From the NCBI GenBank assembly GCA_963169105.1, contig OY720642.1, positions 22,252,965 to 22,316,964 on the forward strand: 64,000 bases of DNA, in the 5' to 3' direction. This stretch comes from Ceriagrion tenellum. Its lineage: Eukaryota > Arthropoda > Insecta > Odonata > Coenagrionidae. Positions 13,563 through 26,279 of the stretch are shown piece by piece (the stretch's first letter is position 1; the number at the start of each line of letters is the position of its first letter). Position numbers and translations under genes: made by a program. The notes under the pieces were generated by a model, which was given only the letters and a program-made list of their open reading frames with translations, had not been told where the DNA came from and made no database searches.

Positions 13563-13830
13563 AAAAAGATAATGAGCCATTGGAAGACAGCGGATCAAAC
13601 GATGAGTGGTTGTCGCCGAAAGGGCAAGCAGATGGAAATGAAGATTCAAACGATGCTCGCGTCGATTTCAGCAACCAAATGGAAGTGGGCGGCATTGATG
13701 ATGACGAGGACGGAAACGCAGATGTTGAAAATGAGGCTCAGGCCAGCACATTCTTTGACGCAGGCAAGCAGAGCAAAGACGGTACCTTCTGCAAAAATAC
13801 ACCTCCAGTAGTGACAGTAACACTTTAACA
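13563..13830 (+). pseudogene. Possible piggyBac-like transposase head, fragment
   Basis: An 82-codon frame (13580-13828) is rich in Asp and Glu in its first two thirds and ends with SKDGTFCKNTPP. That pattern recalls the acidic N-terminus and the Lys-Asp-Gly-Thr-x-Trp-x-Lys-x-Pro-Pro segment that precedes the catalytic part of piggyBac transposases. The expected tryptophan is absent and the frame closes before any DDD catalytic domain. Codon composition is less AT-biased than the surroundings. A second, unrelated frame follows at 13916-14110, which I do not recognise. It may instead be a chance acidic ORF. Confidence 0.25.
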
Positions 13831-13839
13831 CCATATGAT

Positions 13840-14470
13840 ACGGTTCCAAACTGGATCTTTTAGGTGGACATACAACTTTACCGCGTGAGATATATTTAAA
13901 AGTTTTTAACACCTAATGCGCAAGAAACAAGCCGAAAAGAGTGCGTGCGCGGAATGGAACCATATGAATCCAAACGAACCACCGAAATTTTGGAAGGTGG
14001 CAAATACGATACGTAAGACGGAAATTTTAAAAAATCAAGAGGAAAAGGATAAAATTACCCGAGTACCACGACCGACGAGCAAAGGTCAATTAAATTTATC
14101 ATTTAGGTAAACCAATTATCCCAGAGGAGAAATGAGAATAAATAGAGCACACAGAGAATCGGTAAACTTAAAGCCATTAATAAGATCTGAATCCGCAATT
14201 TAAAACACTTCATGTGGATTAAAAACCTTATTTAAAACTGGAAGAGTGGAAGAATATAACTGACGGATAAAATTGCTTTGTTAAAGAATTTGGGCATGAG
14301 TTAACAGAAATGGATAATCTCAATGAGAAATTTGGCAACTCAACTCCAGGTCAACTGGGAGGAGAGATGAAGAAATCAGCAACGGACAGTGTCATTATTG
14401 ACAGAGGTACCAGGACGAATAATGAAGACAGATAATGATGTCCACGTGCACCTCCACCGACCGTTGAGAC
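13840..14470. other. Purine-biased non-coding stretch
   Basis: Holds a 64-codon frame (13916-14110) without a recognisable domain and a purine-biased tract to about 14420. It may be continuing transposon relic sequence. Confidence 0.35.
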
Positions 14471-14790
14471 AAATCTTTTAGGGCTGAACCTCTTTAATAC
14501 CAGTGCGCGACCTCAGCCCCTCCTTCCTCCGGCACCTTAAACACTCCCCCCACCCATCTCGCCAAACAGGCCACCTCCCACGCCCCCGATCCTCCCAACT
14601 TCGTCCTTCGTTTTTGCCATTCTTCCAATGTTTGCTCGCCTAATCGCTGCCTATTCTCCATGACCCTCGCCTCCAATCTCAACTCTCCCTCGCCCAAGAT
14701 CGCCCGTTTTTTCAGTCAGAATGGCTACCCGCTCGAGGGGAAATTTCCTCTGAGATCCCTGCGGCATGCTTGCACCGGTTTTGTTCCCAG
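14470..14790. other. Polypyrimidine domain
   Basis: The plus strand is strongly C/T-rich between about 14500 and 14700, giving long stop-free frames on both strands that have no domain content. It belongs to the same compositional class as the domains near 24.8, 37.8, 39.2, 40.5 and 46.8 kb. Confidence 0.45.
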
Positions 14791-14799
14791 TCTATTTTC

Positions 14800-16540
14800 G
14801 TCTTTCCATGTTTGCTTAAACCTTCCAAAGATTAGAAAATATTTATTAGAAACTCCACGCATTAACTTATTTTTCCTCTTGGTGTTGGCTATACTCCCAC
14901 CGTCTCTCCGTTACGTTACTAATTGGGAGTTTTCAAACTGCTGAACACATGTATTGTGTTTGCTTCAAGGTCTATCTGGCGACACGCTAGAATAAAAAAG
15001 GTACATTATCTTTTATACTACAACACGTATTCCACCGTGCAGCCGAGTGGAAATCAACAGTGCTTCGAACGTGCAGTTCAGCAAAAAAAATCATAGCATA
15101 CAGTTCGCGAAAAACTTGGACGGATAGACCAGGTATTAAATTCCCTGAATAATTTGTTGCGAGTCGTATCAATTAAGTTAGACACATTTTGTGAGTAATT
15201 TTGTGAATAATTTGTGAGTAAGTAAAATTATAGAGTAATTTTATATAGACAATCTAATATAAGAATTTTCTACTGTCCTACAATAGAAGAAAATTTAGAA
15301 AATCAAATCCACCGATTTAAATCAATCCAGAGAAACTCTATCTTTCCACTATTCAGGCAATGCCGCTAAAAATAGATCAATGTAAATATAAGCGGTTCCA
15401 TATTCGCCAGTTCTCATAATCTACGTGTGATTATCTAATTTTCCGCATTATTAGACGCTCGTCCACATAAGGATGGTGGCTTTTATATAAATTTATTACT
15501 TTATATAACTTTTATATTTTTTATATTTATAATAACTTTATGTTTAATAACTTTTATATTAATGAGACATAAATTGTATTTGAGTTTCAATTGAACGTCA
15601 CAGGCATAACATTGGTAAAGAGGATGATGATAATATCTTTCGAATTTTCCTCAATTCATGCATAACTTTACCGGTTCTGAAAGTGCTACAGTTTTATTAG
15701 TCTAAAATTAGAGTCATTTCAGCAGGTAATCTTAAAACAAGAGATATTAAAAGAAATTGAACCAATTGTAAAGCGCACGTATGAAAACTTTAGATGGCAG
15801 TGATCTATGGCACTGTTCATCGCAAAATTTTCATAAAGTTGAACTTAGTCCACGATGAAAGGGGTGAGAACTGCGAATGGTAGGAAAAACAACAAGATCG
15901 GCAATGACCCATGACTTCAAATGCTACGCAATTACCGATTTTATTTTCCCATGCAACACCCCGCAGAAAATAAGTAGCAGAACGGTGAGGTACATCAACG
16001 CATCCTTAAAAAGTAAATAATTTTTATTATTCACCTACCTATAAAACTACGGTTTAGTATACTTGAAAATGGGTTTAGACTAAACTCAGGTTTTTTCATG
16101 AGAAGCGTGATACATCTTACAAATCATGAATAGGAACGATCAATTTTGACAGAGGTAAATATACTCTACCACTTATACACACCACCACATACTTGACCGC
16201 ATCACACAAACACAAATAAATCATCATATTTCACATCAGTCTTAAAACTTCCGTTCATAATCAAAAGTCTTTACTACTACAAATACGAAGACAATTTTGG
16301 AATGATAGGAACACTCTCAGGGTAAAAAAATTAGCAATAACTAGAGTCAGCGTCCTATTCATCCCTAAACTTTTAGGGCATGAAATATAATAGGTAGCAT
16401 ACGGGTCTCTTAAAGTAACAGAAAAGCAGTGAAGCGTTAACGTGCAGTAACAGACATAAGTAATGGCCCTCACATACATACATGATACGAAAATGCTATA
16501 CATGATACAAGTTAGCTCGGCTATAATTTTTGAGGCTTGG
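14800..16540. repeat. AT-rich stretch with low-order repeats
   Basis: Contains short imperfect repeats: TTGTGAGTAATT-like units at 15188-15240 and a TTTATATT/ATAACTTT-rich block at 15482-15570. No coding trace is recognised. Confidence 0.4.
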
Positions 16541-16569
16541 ACTTAAGATCTAAGATGCTGATATTTAGA

Positions 16570-16930
16570 CGGTGAAAAAAGTACAGAAGATTCGGCGAGA
16601 ACAAAATTTTCTCCCACCTCAAAATAACCCACAGAAATATAGCGACAAGTTTCAGGGGCCCTCGCAAAAACTGTCGGGAATGCCACGTCGTCACTCGATG
16701 TCGCACATGCCGTACCCCAAAAATGGCTCAGCACACATCAAAGCTCCAATTCTTGCGTTCAACTCGCTCCAAGAAATCCCGAGACGGAGTAACTCGGCCG
16801 TGAAGGAGAGTTACGGCGGGCTCCTCAAGTCATGCCGTCCTTCCATCCTACGGACAAGGAGCGAGCTAGCGAGTGCACGAGGCGTACGGGGCTGGCTGGG
16901 GGCACGGGGTGGAGGGGGGGGCAGCTGGAG
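16570..16930 (+). other. Unrecognised 120-codon frame running into a G-rich segment
   Basis: An open frame from an ATG at 16572 runs for 120 codons. Its first two thirds are Lys/Gln/Pro/Ser-rich; the last third is encoded by GC-rich and G-run sequence. I recognise no domain, and there is no clear upstream or downstream exon. GC content rises along the frame. It may be chance; the first 80 codons are the only part with mixed, protein-like composition. Confidence 0.2.
16890..16922 (+). other. G-run cluster with G-quadruplex potential
   Basis: Four or more runs of at least four G (GGGGG, GGGG, then a long GGGGGGGG run) fall within about 33 bases, interrupted by 2-4 base loops. Confidence 0.4.
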
Positions 16931-16939
16931 ATAAGATAA

Positions 16940-17560
16940 AGGACGAAGACAGAAGGCAGCAGAGGAGGGAGGCGGGACGGAAGGAAAGGGAGCAGATTGG
17001 AACTTGTTCCCGCTTTACTCGGGACAGGACCGACGGAAGAAGAGAGCGGGGAGAAAGAGAGAGTAGAACATACATATCTGCATATACATACCAATGGGTT
17101 TAAACGCTATTCAATTCTCCCGACATTTTTTGTTGGAAAATAAAAACCTTCCTCCTCCCTTGGAGAAATGGTTACCCTAACCGCCCACAGAAACGAAAGG
17201 AGGACTATCGGGAGGGTGAGGTGGGGAACGGGGGCGAGGACGTTTGGACTCTCCCAGAAGTGAAAAAGGGAGAGGGGGCCTGCATTTGGAATCGGGTCTT
17301 ATCGGGATGTAATGTTCCGTTCATTGAAATTCATGCATGCGAGCGCCCAAGGGGAAGCGGCAAGGGGGTGAGGAAGGCTTGTCGGCGGACGGTAGGATGA
17401 GGGGGGTATATTCGTCGAGTGGAGGTGGGGGTGTGATGAAGGGGAAGACAGGAGTGCGGGAGGGGCGGAGGACAAAACGGGAAGAAAAAGGAAGGTCAGG
17501 GAGGATAGGAGAGAACAAGAGGGGAGGGGAGTTTGGGCCTTGAGGGGAAAAGTTTCTGAA
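16940..17560. other. Polypurine domain
   Basis: The plus strand is mostly A/G over 16920-17070 and 17180-17540. The 168-codon minus-strand frame across 17321-17827 is Pro/Ser/Leu-rich, as expected from reading a polypurine tract backwards. It has no domain that I can name. A short GA repeat occurs near 17604-17620. Confidence 0.5.
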
Positions 17561-17569
17561 AGATTTGCA

Positions 17570-20500
17570 TTTTAAAACACCATGGGACGTGAAGCATTCG
17601 TACAGAGAGAGAGAGAGAAGTGAAGTCAGGGACTCGGAAGTAAAAACTATTTTCCCCGGGATAGTTTCAAATGAAAAAAACAATAAAGGAATTTCTTTTT
17701 CGCCCCAGACGTAGAAAGACTTTGCACGGGAGGGGTTGGGGGCGGCCGCATCGGAGATGGCTGAGCTCCGCAAAAGGTTAAGCGCAGGAAGAATCGAGGC
17801 GCACGAGAAAGCTAGGCCATGTCTCAAAAGATGTAGATTTCAAATGCGCAAGCGAAGAGTCTCCTACATGGATTAACACAGGAAAGCGGTCATAAAACTG
17901 AAAACGGGTCTGTTTCGCTCGTATATCTTAACCCAAGGATGTTATCTGAAATTTCGAAATAACACGGAATACCTCTATACCTATAGTACAATGCCTCTCG
18001 ATTTAATGGAGTAGCTAATCAGAAAGAGGGAAGATAAAACATGGCAAGTAATTACTCGCAGCAGAGAACATGGAAGTTTATTTTTGATTAAATTACCCCA
18101 AAAACGGGTCAGCTTACACGAGCTTAAAATTCTGGATCTCACATAAAAATACTGAAGTGGTATGATAATAACATACAGGTCATTCTTTTAAATTACGTCC
18201 CATTTTTTAATAGCCTAATTAATGTACTGAGTCACTACAATCGATTTTTAAAGGAGTGATTAAAAGTTAACGAAGGGCGCAAATGAACCCAGAAAGTATC
18301 AGATAAAAAAAAAAAGAAAATGCCTCCTGTAGATGTTGGATAACATAACAAAGCATTTCAATTTTAATTTACAAATAACTTTTTGGGTACTTTCCTGGCT
18401 AATGGCGTATGAAATTTCATGTCGACATTTCAAAAGTGAAAGAGTGTTTTAAAGTGTCGCACTCGGCTAAATTATTTTCTGCCACAAAGAGTTTTTACAA
18501 TGGCCAACTGCTAATGGATAGTGATACTCTACTCTGATATCCTTAATCTGGGAAATGTATTCTTAGTTTTGAAGAGACACACTTCGACCACGACTTCCAT
18601 TCATTGATTTAAAAAAGTCTTTCATTTGCAGCCACAATACATTTTCCTGTCGGCATTTCCTGCATTACTCTTCATTATATGATCCACACCTTGTATCATA
18701 GAATATGGCTTCAAACTATTCAGATTTATCTAGCAAGATTCAGGGCCTTATCTTGCGAGAAAAGTGGCATACCTTTGTGTAATATTTTGCTACTTCGTAT
18801 GGTATATTTTTTTATTTACGATGTTTCAACTGCGGATAATCAAAAAATTTCTTCATAAGACATTAGTTAGACCACCTTTATTCCCCAAACAAAAAAATGT
18901 GTAGATGTTTATATTCTCTCGTCTTTTTTCCGAGGGTTTCAATAGATGACAGCCGGTATAGTCGTACCATTCTCACTTCTACTGAACCTTGCAGTTTGAT
19001 TACCAATCCGTGCCTTCGTTTAAAGAAAAAGCCATGGCTAAGAACCCTGATGTATTCAACATCATTTTTTTTCATGGAGATTTATCTCCTTGCTTTCTCC
19101 ATCTTTTAGGCTATACCATTACTGGCTCACCCTTTATGTTTGGGAGATATTTCTCCCTCCAATGTATCAATCCAAGTTCACCCATCCTCCAAGGAGGTCG
19201 TGTGCATTTATCAAAGGGGGTCATCGTATCCCGGATGGCGCTTAGTCGACAGAGCCTCGTCTGTGTTCAAGAGGGATTACCATGGGAAGGCGAAGATAGC
19301 ATTTGAGATGGAGTCAACGTATTACACATCATTCCCCTGGTTCCATAAATTTTCTCCAAGAATCGAATTTCCATCCACCGCAAACACTTTCGCAAATGTT
19401 TCAGATCATCTATGAACTTTCTAATCTACTCATTCTTCCACGTTTGAAAAGATATCTGTAACGAGCCGGAAAAAAAATCATATCCATTGCCTGCAATAGA
19501 TTAAATTCAGACAACCATCCCACAATCCAACACCGCTAAGAATTCAGAATACACAGAGCCATACTGCTTTTTAAATCAGTTTTAGAAATGGTAATGAATG
19601 GAATTTATTAGAGATATTTTCCAGAGAGAATTTGGCAGATGATTCTATTCTAAAAATGCAAATGCGCAAAAATTCTCAGAAAATGTTTCTTTTTTTCTCT
19701 CACTCCCAACCCCAACGAAAGACTTTCACTCCAAACCAATGTCCGTGGTGTGTCACTGACTGCTGCTAATTACTTTTATTTTACTTATCCTCTTAAGTCA
19801 CCTTCCCTCCAACTCACCTTCTACAAAGCAACAAGGGAAAAAGGACGAGCTAAAAAACCGCAACCACCACAATATAATGGCTACTTATGCTTTTTGAACA
19901 ATCAAAAAAGTTGAAAAATACAACGAAGGTTTGTGTTCTTAAATATGATAGTACGTTTCTCAAACCAAGAGTAAGATAAAGATAAATAATGGTAAATATG
20001 AGCACAGTTAAAACAAAAGATAAGGAGAAATAATTGTAAATATCCCAAACAATAAACAACGACGAAGTAGCTTTTCAGATTTATTTGAATTTAATTATAC
20101 ATACATACCAAGAATTTGTTAAAAGAGAAAAGCCGGAATTTACATCATTAGCTATGGGAAGATTTGACCCTACGTGGAATCTTAAGACGTTAGCAACTTC
20201 CATTCGGCTCGTTTCCATATTTCATACGTTTACACTTATGCTTCATTTAATTTATTTCGTCAATTTTATTGTTACTTTTATTATAATCGCCATAAATATT
20301 AGAACTAAGCAGCAACAAAGTGTAGTTATTTATTCCTGAATTTGGGGCATCTGGCTTCCAGTCCAGACCCATTTGTATCCGTAGGAAAGATTTTATTCGC
20401 CATAGGAAAAAAGAAGAGTAGTCTACCATTTACGCATCAATTGATAACAAGAAAACCAACATGACACTCTTTACAACCGATAATATTTCCGAAATGCCAT

Positions 20501-23340
20501 GACTGTTACAAAAACGGATAAACGATAGATGACCATTTTTCGAGAGCAGGAAAAAAGTTTCAAATCTTTACATCGCACCCACTCCCTGTTAGCGGGCCGC
20601 AGGACAACGCCGGCTATCGGACTCTTACGAGGGCCTCCATTATTCTTTCAAATGGAGGCGATGAGCACCGGGCGCATAACTCAAGCCACCCCACACCTTG
20701 TTTATTAATCAATTCATTCATTTTAGGCGCCTTTGGGTGCGTAAATGCAAGTTACCATGATTTATACGAAAAAGTACGCTAAATCATCGGTATCTTAGCG
20801 GTGAAACGCGAAGAATAAGGCAACTTCAAGAGAGAATCGCCTGCCTCCGTGGCATTAACTTTGCTCCGGGTGGCATCCGGGTTCAAGGAAATCGTCCGGA
20901 GGAAATGGCCCCCTTCATGAATGGCTCCGCTCGAAATATGCGTTTTTCCCAGAAAACATTCCATGAATCCAAAATATTTTTCTCATTACCAGTTTCACAT
21001 AACCCCCAGAATATATATAACATTGCATACGTGTTTACGTAAACGAATGATATCACTGCCCACATTTATAAGAATTTTTTTTTATTATCAGTGAACTACA
21101 TAAAACGGCCAGCCTCAGATAGGCTTATATGCGGTCAGTAAAACATCCGGAAAACAATTTCATCGTAATTGCATTAATGTATGCTGGCACAAGGTAAACA
21201 TGGCCACTTATAGAGACTCCTTTTCAAGGGCAAACATATTTTCACCAAAAATGTCGTCTTTCTCGGCATTTGGAGATAGCACAACATTTTCAACGACAAT
21301 GATAGCGCACATTGGAATTATTTACATCCGTTAAACGACATTTTTGGACTTCTATTAGTGTTTTGTTCGGAACACTACATACATTACTAACTACTGCTTG
21401 GCTTAAAATTCAGAGCTTGATCCCCAAACATTATTCCATAATATACTCTTAAGCCCCACAATATAAGTCTAAGACGGCACTCAAAGGGTTATTCTACCGA
21501 GAATCTGCAGTCGCCCATTATTTTGGTAAATTGGAGGAAGCATAAAAAGTGCACTTATAGGCGAGAAGCATATGAATATCATAACGCTTATTCTCCAATA
21601 ATTGAGACCCACAGAACGTTAAGTATTTATCAAATTAGCTTTTTTATATAAAAGGACTACGTAATTATATCATGAGCCGTGGGTTAACATTTTGAAATAA
21701 AGGGATCTGCTCACGGGCCATTAGAATTTTCGCGGAGTAGCTCAATGAATAATTGCATTAATATCAATATACTCGACCGATTAATAGCAGAAATTTGCTT
21801 AAACATGGTATCTATTGTTGCATCTCAAATTCCTTTAACCAAAACTCGGTTTCATTCGAATTTATAATAGTCATGATTGATTTTTTTTCTCAATTAGGTG
21901 ATATGAGAAGAATTTCAACGGTTTTGGAATGGAATCATTTTAGACATAAGTTATTTCATCACATTCACGATAATATCCCCTAAGCACTTATACAAATTAG
22001 TTATTTTCATTCCCTAATTAAAAAGCAAATTGTAATGAGACCGTCATATAATACATTATAATCCATGAGTAAACGGCCAATCATAAATAACGGCCAACAC
22101 CAGATAAATAAATGGGCCAGAATAACAAGCAATATCACAACATACCAAACCAATATTTTAGCGATAAAATATCCAACAATTAATACGAAAATTTGCTATC
22201 ATAATTTATTTTAAAATACTTCACGTCTATAATCACAAAGTGCATGGAGGATTCTTTTTAATGCCCAAACGAAACATCTTTATCTCAAAGCCAAGAATTT
22301 TTTTTCCACTGAAACGGCGGACAAGGTAACCTAGAGGGCTATTTGAAGTTGCGCGCGAGAAACCGAGCATGGGGAGAAATGAATCATTAAAGACCTCCGC
22401 GAAATATTTCTTCATAAATGGAGCCAGTGAAGAGGAACATCTTAAATAAACGGAACATCTCCAAGGTACGTACAACCCTTTGTGCACCGAACAACTCAAG
22501 AGCTACAATACTACAAGGGCAACAACAAAACTATATTATAGCGGGCTGGAACGTTACCGAACGCATGTCAAAAGACGATAACACTTCTTGAAGTTAATCG
22601 TTTATCGTTAGGTTAAAGCAATACTGCACTCATCACCAGGAGCAGAAAAAAATACCCAGCGGGTGAAAAAAAGGAGCTGAGTGAAAATTAGGTCATTCGA
22701 GACATTTGGCTTTCAGTTAAGAAAACGCTAGTTCCTTTTCACTCGTTCAGCGTTCCTTTATAATTGGTAGTCGTGAATTTTTATCATCAATATGTTCTCG
22801 ATATTTAATGAATGTAAAAATAAAAAATCTAGAAGTACTAGGTTTACCATAATGACGGCATTCAAGAATTTTGGATGAAATAAAAGATAAAAGATAACTA
22901 TACATTTTGCAACTTTTTACATGATGTTGGATAAAAAGATTTTATATATGAAGGAATTTTTTTACTAAGCTAGTTCCTTCTAGGAGAAAAGGCATGGAAT
23001 AAGAAATTGCTATTAGCTATGATGAAATAATTCAGGTTAAACTATCAAAAATTTCAGTATTAACACTGCATATTTAGAAGAAACAGATCTGGTGTTTGTT
23101 TCCATCCGTGCATGCACATTTTCAATACCGTGCGTGCAGAAACTGCACCTTAGCTCTTTCTGCCTAGAGACACGCCGAGCGGCGGCCGAAAGTTAGTTCG
23201 GGAAAAACCTCCACAAGCTTCAAAGCACCAACTCCATAATGCAACTGGGGAGATGGAGCATGAAATTTTGACCAAAGTTTGTTCTAACAATCTTATCTAT
23301 CTAAGCGCGACAAGCAACTTCACATGTTTATTTTGGACTC
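17570..23340. other. Long non-coding stretch, little structure
   Basis: Mostly AT-rich. Two overlapping frames near 18989-19415 (105 and 91 codons) have mixed amino-acid composition but no recognised domain. A 9-bp perfect hairpin (GCCTCCATT) lies near 20633-20659. I see no repeat family, exon or RNA gene that I can support. Confidence 0.45.
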
Positions 23341-23560
23341 CGCAGCAACCGTGGCCGGGTGGTGAGAGCCGACTGGCGCTATGATCAAGAAAAAAAAAGT
23401 ACCCCTGATTAGACCGCTAGTATCCGCAGATGAATTTATGGGGTTTCATAAAGAACATCTTATCTTATGAAGATGGGGGCGAAGGTCCAAACGAAGCGAA
23501 AGGTCCAACGGGCCTAAAGGAACGAAGGGCCGAAAGGAATGGTCGTTTCATATAAGTCGC
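23340..23560 (+). repeat. tRNA 5'-half-like head and adjoining purine-rich short repeats
   Basis: The string GTGGCCGGGTGGTGAGAGCC at about 23350-23370 resembles the D-arm and A-box of a Ser/Leu-type tRNA. No matching B-box follows, so this may be a truncated SINE head. From 23465 to 23545 short variants of CGAAAGGTCCAA and CGAAGGGCCGAAAGG repeat. Confidence 0.25.
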
Positions 23561-24720
23561 TCCTCGGTCCTTCCGTTCAATCCACACATCCGTTCCTTTG
23601 CAAACGACCCATCTCTAATCTTAAGTAAATGAAAGCTAAATATCTACTACCTATTACCTGCGGTGAGTGACTCTTACGAAAAAGACTTGTCGTTCTAAAA
23701 AAACTCTACTTGAGAATCTGATTCGACAACGAGTATGTGCCACGAGCTTTTGCAAAGATAGCACGTTTAAAATAAATCTAATTTGTGCGAACTCTTTTGT
23801 CAGAATGCCCCGGTATCTCCATTTGGCTACAGAGAGCACTGACTTGGTGAAATACAGAATGTTCACTTAACAGAAACCCTCGAAGACTAAGAGCAAATAG
23901 AGACAATAGTGTTACTAAATATTCAATAATTGTCCTTTCCAGAAATTCTGGTCGACACTCAGGAGCCCACTAGTATCTCGGTGGGGTATTCCACCAAACA
24001 AAATAGGCGAGATAAGCAACACATGGATGCTACGAGAAGGGAAATTTCGAAAATACACATCCCGAGCGATCCTACGATTCCCACTGATTTTCCCCACACT
24101 TGACTACCCCAGACCTTAAAAGCCATCCCACATGTCAGCACGGACGGACTATGCATAGCTGAAAACAATATCTAGAGTACCTAAAAGACATAGACCTTGT
24201 TAAACAAATTGCCGTTAAAAATTTGATTGATAAACTCTCGCGCAAAAAATTGAGGATGGCGATAAGTTTAATCCACTCACCATAAAGTGTCCCCAATATT
24301 AACAAACTGGGCATTTATCACATATCTAGGACAGTGTTCGCAAAAACTTTCTAAGAAACTACCGTAAGACCTATTCCGTGTGACGTTCAAGTCTAGAGTG
24401 GTCCTCAAAATATTTTGTGAACTGAAAGATCCTTTAGATCCGTAGTCTAAAAGTGGGATATATTGCATCAAGTGCGGTGACTGCCAAGGAGTCTAAGTGG
24501 GACAGAAGGCTATAAACATTTATGTCAGGACCAAAGAACATTTTAAAGCCTATTAAAACCAAAACGAGAAAAGAAATTTGTAAAAGCATTTATTTAATCT
24601 AGACCACAAGAGTGACTTTCATGTTGATATTTTATTTTTGTATGACAAAAGACAGTAGCTTAACTATCGAGGGCAATTGGAGATTATAAAAAGAATGTTT
24701 GACGTGTAATCTTATCAACA
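23560..24720. other. Non-coding spacer, nothing recognised
   Basis: Only short frames without recognisable domains. Confidence 0.5.
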
Positions 24721-24724
24721 AATA

Positions 24725-24925
24725 TTTGTCCCCTGCCTCCTTCACTATTTAAACGCAGTTGCTTCCCTTTCCTAGTCTCCTTCATCAAATCCCCTGAATC
24801 ATTCCCCCTCTCCCTTCCACTTAATTATTTCACCCATGACCAATGAACTCCTTCCCTCCACCAATCACAATCCTCCTCAACCCCTCCCTTTTTCTTAACC
24901 CGTTCTCTTACCCTGCTGGTTGTAA
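24725..24925. other. Polypyrimidine domain next to a Penelope-type end
   Basis: C/T-rich plus strand immediately upstream of the hammerhead-like motif at 24.95 kb. The adjacency suggests, but does not prove, that this class of polypyrimidine sequence can be part of an element. Confidence 0.35.
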
Positions 24926-24929
24926 AGAA

Positions 24930-25010
24930 CGACATGTTTAACCGAAAAAACACCTAATGATGATGTCAGTCGTCGAAACCCACCCGGGTCGTGTCATTTT
25001 CTATCCTTTG
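24930..25010 (+). ncRNA. hammerhead-like motif of the same family as the 10.6 kb pair
   Basis: CTAATGA (24954-24960) is followed by an imperfect hairpin, then GAAACCCACCCGGGTCGTGT. The GAAACCC...GGGTCGTG continuation matches the 10.6 kb minus-strand copy (GAAACCCGGGTCGTG) apart from a short insertion. The G of the core CTGANGA is A here. I interpret it as the 3' end of a Penelope-like element copy. Confidence 0.4.
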
Positions 25011-25019
25011 GTATTGTAA

Positions 25020-26110
25020 AAGTTTTGTCAAATATTTTTAAAGTTATGGAATACCACCCTGTTACTGTATACAAAATTTAATTTAAATCATAATGAACAA
25101 AAAGGGATGTTTGATAATGATGATATTGAAGTGATATAGTGTAAAAAAAACGATATACATCATTATCTATCAATAACTTTTAAAAATGTTTCTCTCTCCC
25201 ATTTCCTGCTTTTGGGAATTGTAAGAAGGCCATAAATTTCGATATATCTCTTTTTTCATTTACAAAGCACGCACATCAGATGATTAAGTTGGTTTCTTTT
25301 GAACATTATTCGTAAAAGGTGCAATAATCAGCTCTGATTAGGGCCAATAATATAGTAGGTATACTGGGAATGTTCACAACTCAAAACAGAACGTGATGGA
25401 ATTTCCGGAGGTCTTACTTGAGATAAGGTAGAAGGCTTCCATTAAGGACGAAGAAATGGTTGTATGAGTTGCATGCACTCAAGACGGCCTATAAAAGCAG
25501 TGGGTAAAGGTAGTGATACGGTGAACAAGAAAGAGAAGTCCGGCAGTTCAATTAGTGGGTCACTTGAGGTCAAGAGACAAGGTATTTGTGTGTGGCGTGC
25601 CGGTAGTCCCACTGTGCACCGTGGGTTTAGTCGGCTCCCCCACTTGTCTTCATTTTCGGAGAGCGTATCTCCCTCCGCGGCGCCTCACGATATCGCCGCC
25701 GCCTCCTTCGTGCGTCACACCCGTTTTTAATCGCCAGTAGTGGATTTCGCAGTTAATCATCGAGTTGATCGCTTGGCGAGATGTAGGGTTTTGCTCATGT
25801 TTATTCTGATCCAACCTCGTGCGAAATTGCGGTAAATCGCCCCGTTCGAAAAAGAAAAAGAGTGGAGTGGCACTTAAGATAAAGCTTTTGATTAAACACG
25901 AAGATTGAGCAAATAAAGGTCTGTTTAGCACGGTAATTCTGAAGAATTTAATAATACGGGCGACACATAAAGCGGTTAAAATCATCGTCTTGATCTAACA
26001 ATAAGAAAAGAATGAAAAGAAAAGGTGAAATCAATGTGGGAAACATCAACCAAGGCAGTTTCCATGAAAACGGATCTACACTCATCAACCTGAATTATTA
26101 TTGCATTGAA
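25020..26110. other. Spacer with a small CpG-containing GC-rich patch
   Basis: Positions 25550-25740 are richer in GC and CpG than their flanks and include stop-free frames on both strands without domain content. Nothing else is recognised. Confidence 0.4.
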
Positions 26111-26114
26111 TTAG

Positions 26115-26275
26115 TAAAACATGATAGACGGACAGATTACATGAATTTGGGGCAACAGAAAACGCAATAAAACTCATGGCTTTCTGTTCAAAAGATATCA
26201 TCACATTGCTGCAAGCCGTATATTCGTACTTGAGTACATCACATAACTACGTTTTACCAACAATTAATTGCAGGA
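26115..26275 (+). repeat. Dispersed repeat, copy 1
   Basis: About 160 bases here align with 27104-27262 with scattered substitutions and small gaps, including near-identical blocks such as GCAATAAAACTCATG and CAAAAGATATCATCA. The two copies lie about 990 bases apart in direct orientation. The 133-codon frame starting at 26176 begins inside this repeat and shows no recognised domain. Confidence 0.55.
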
Positions 26276-26279
26276 ATTT

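Noticed and set aside
17321..17827. 168-codon minus-strand open frame
   Set aside because: It reads through a polypurine tract; composition (Pro, Ser, Leu) explains the lack of stops, and no domain is visible.
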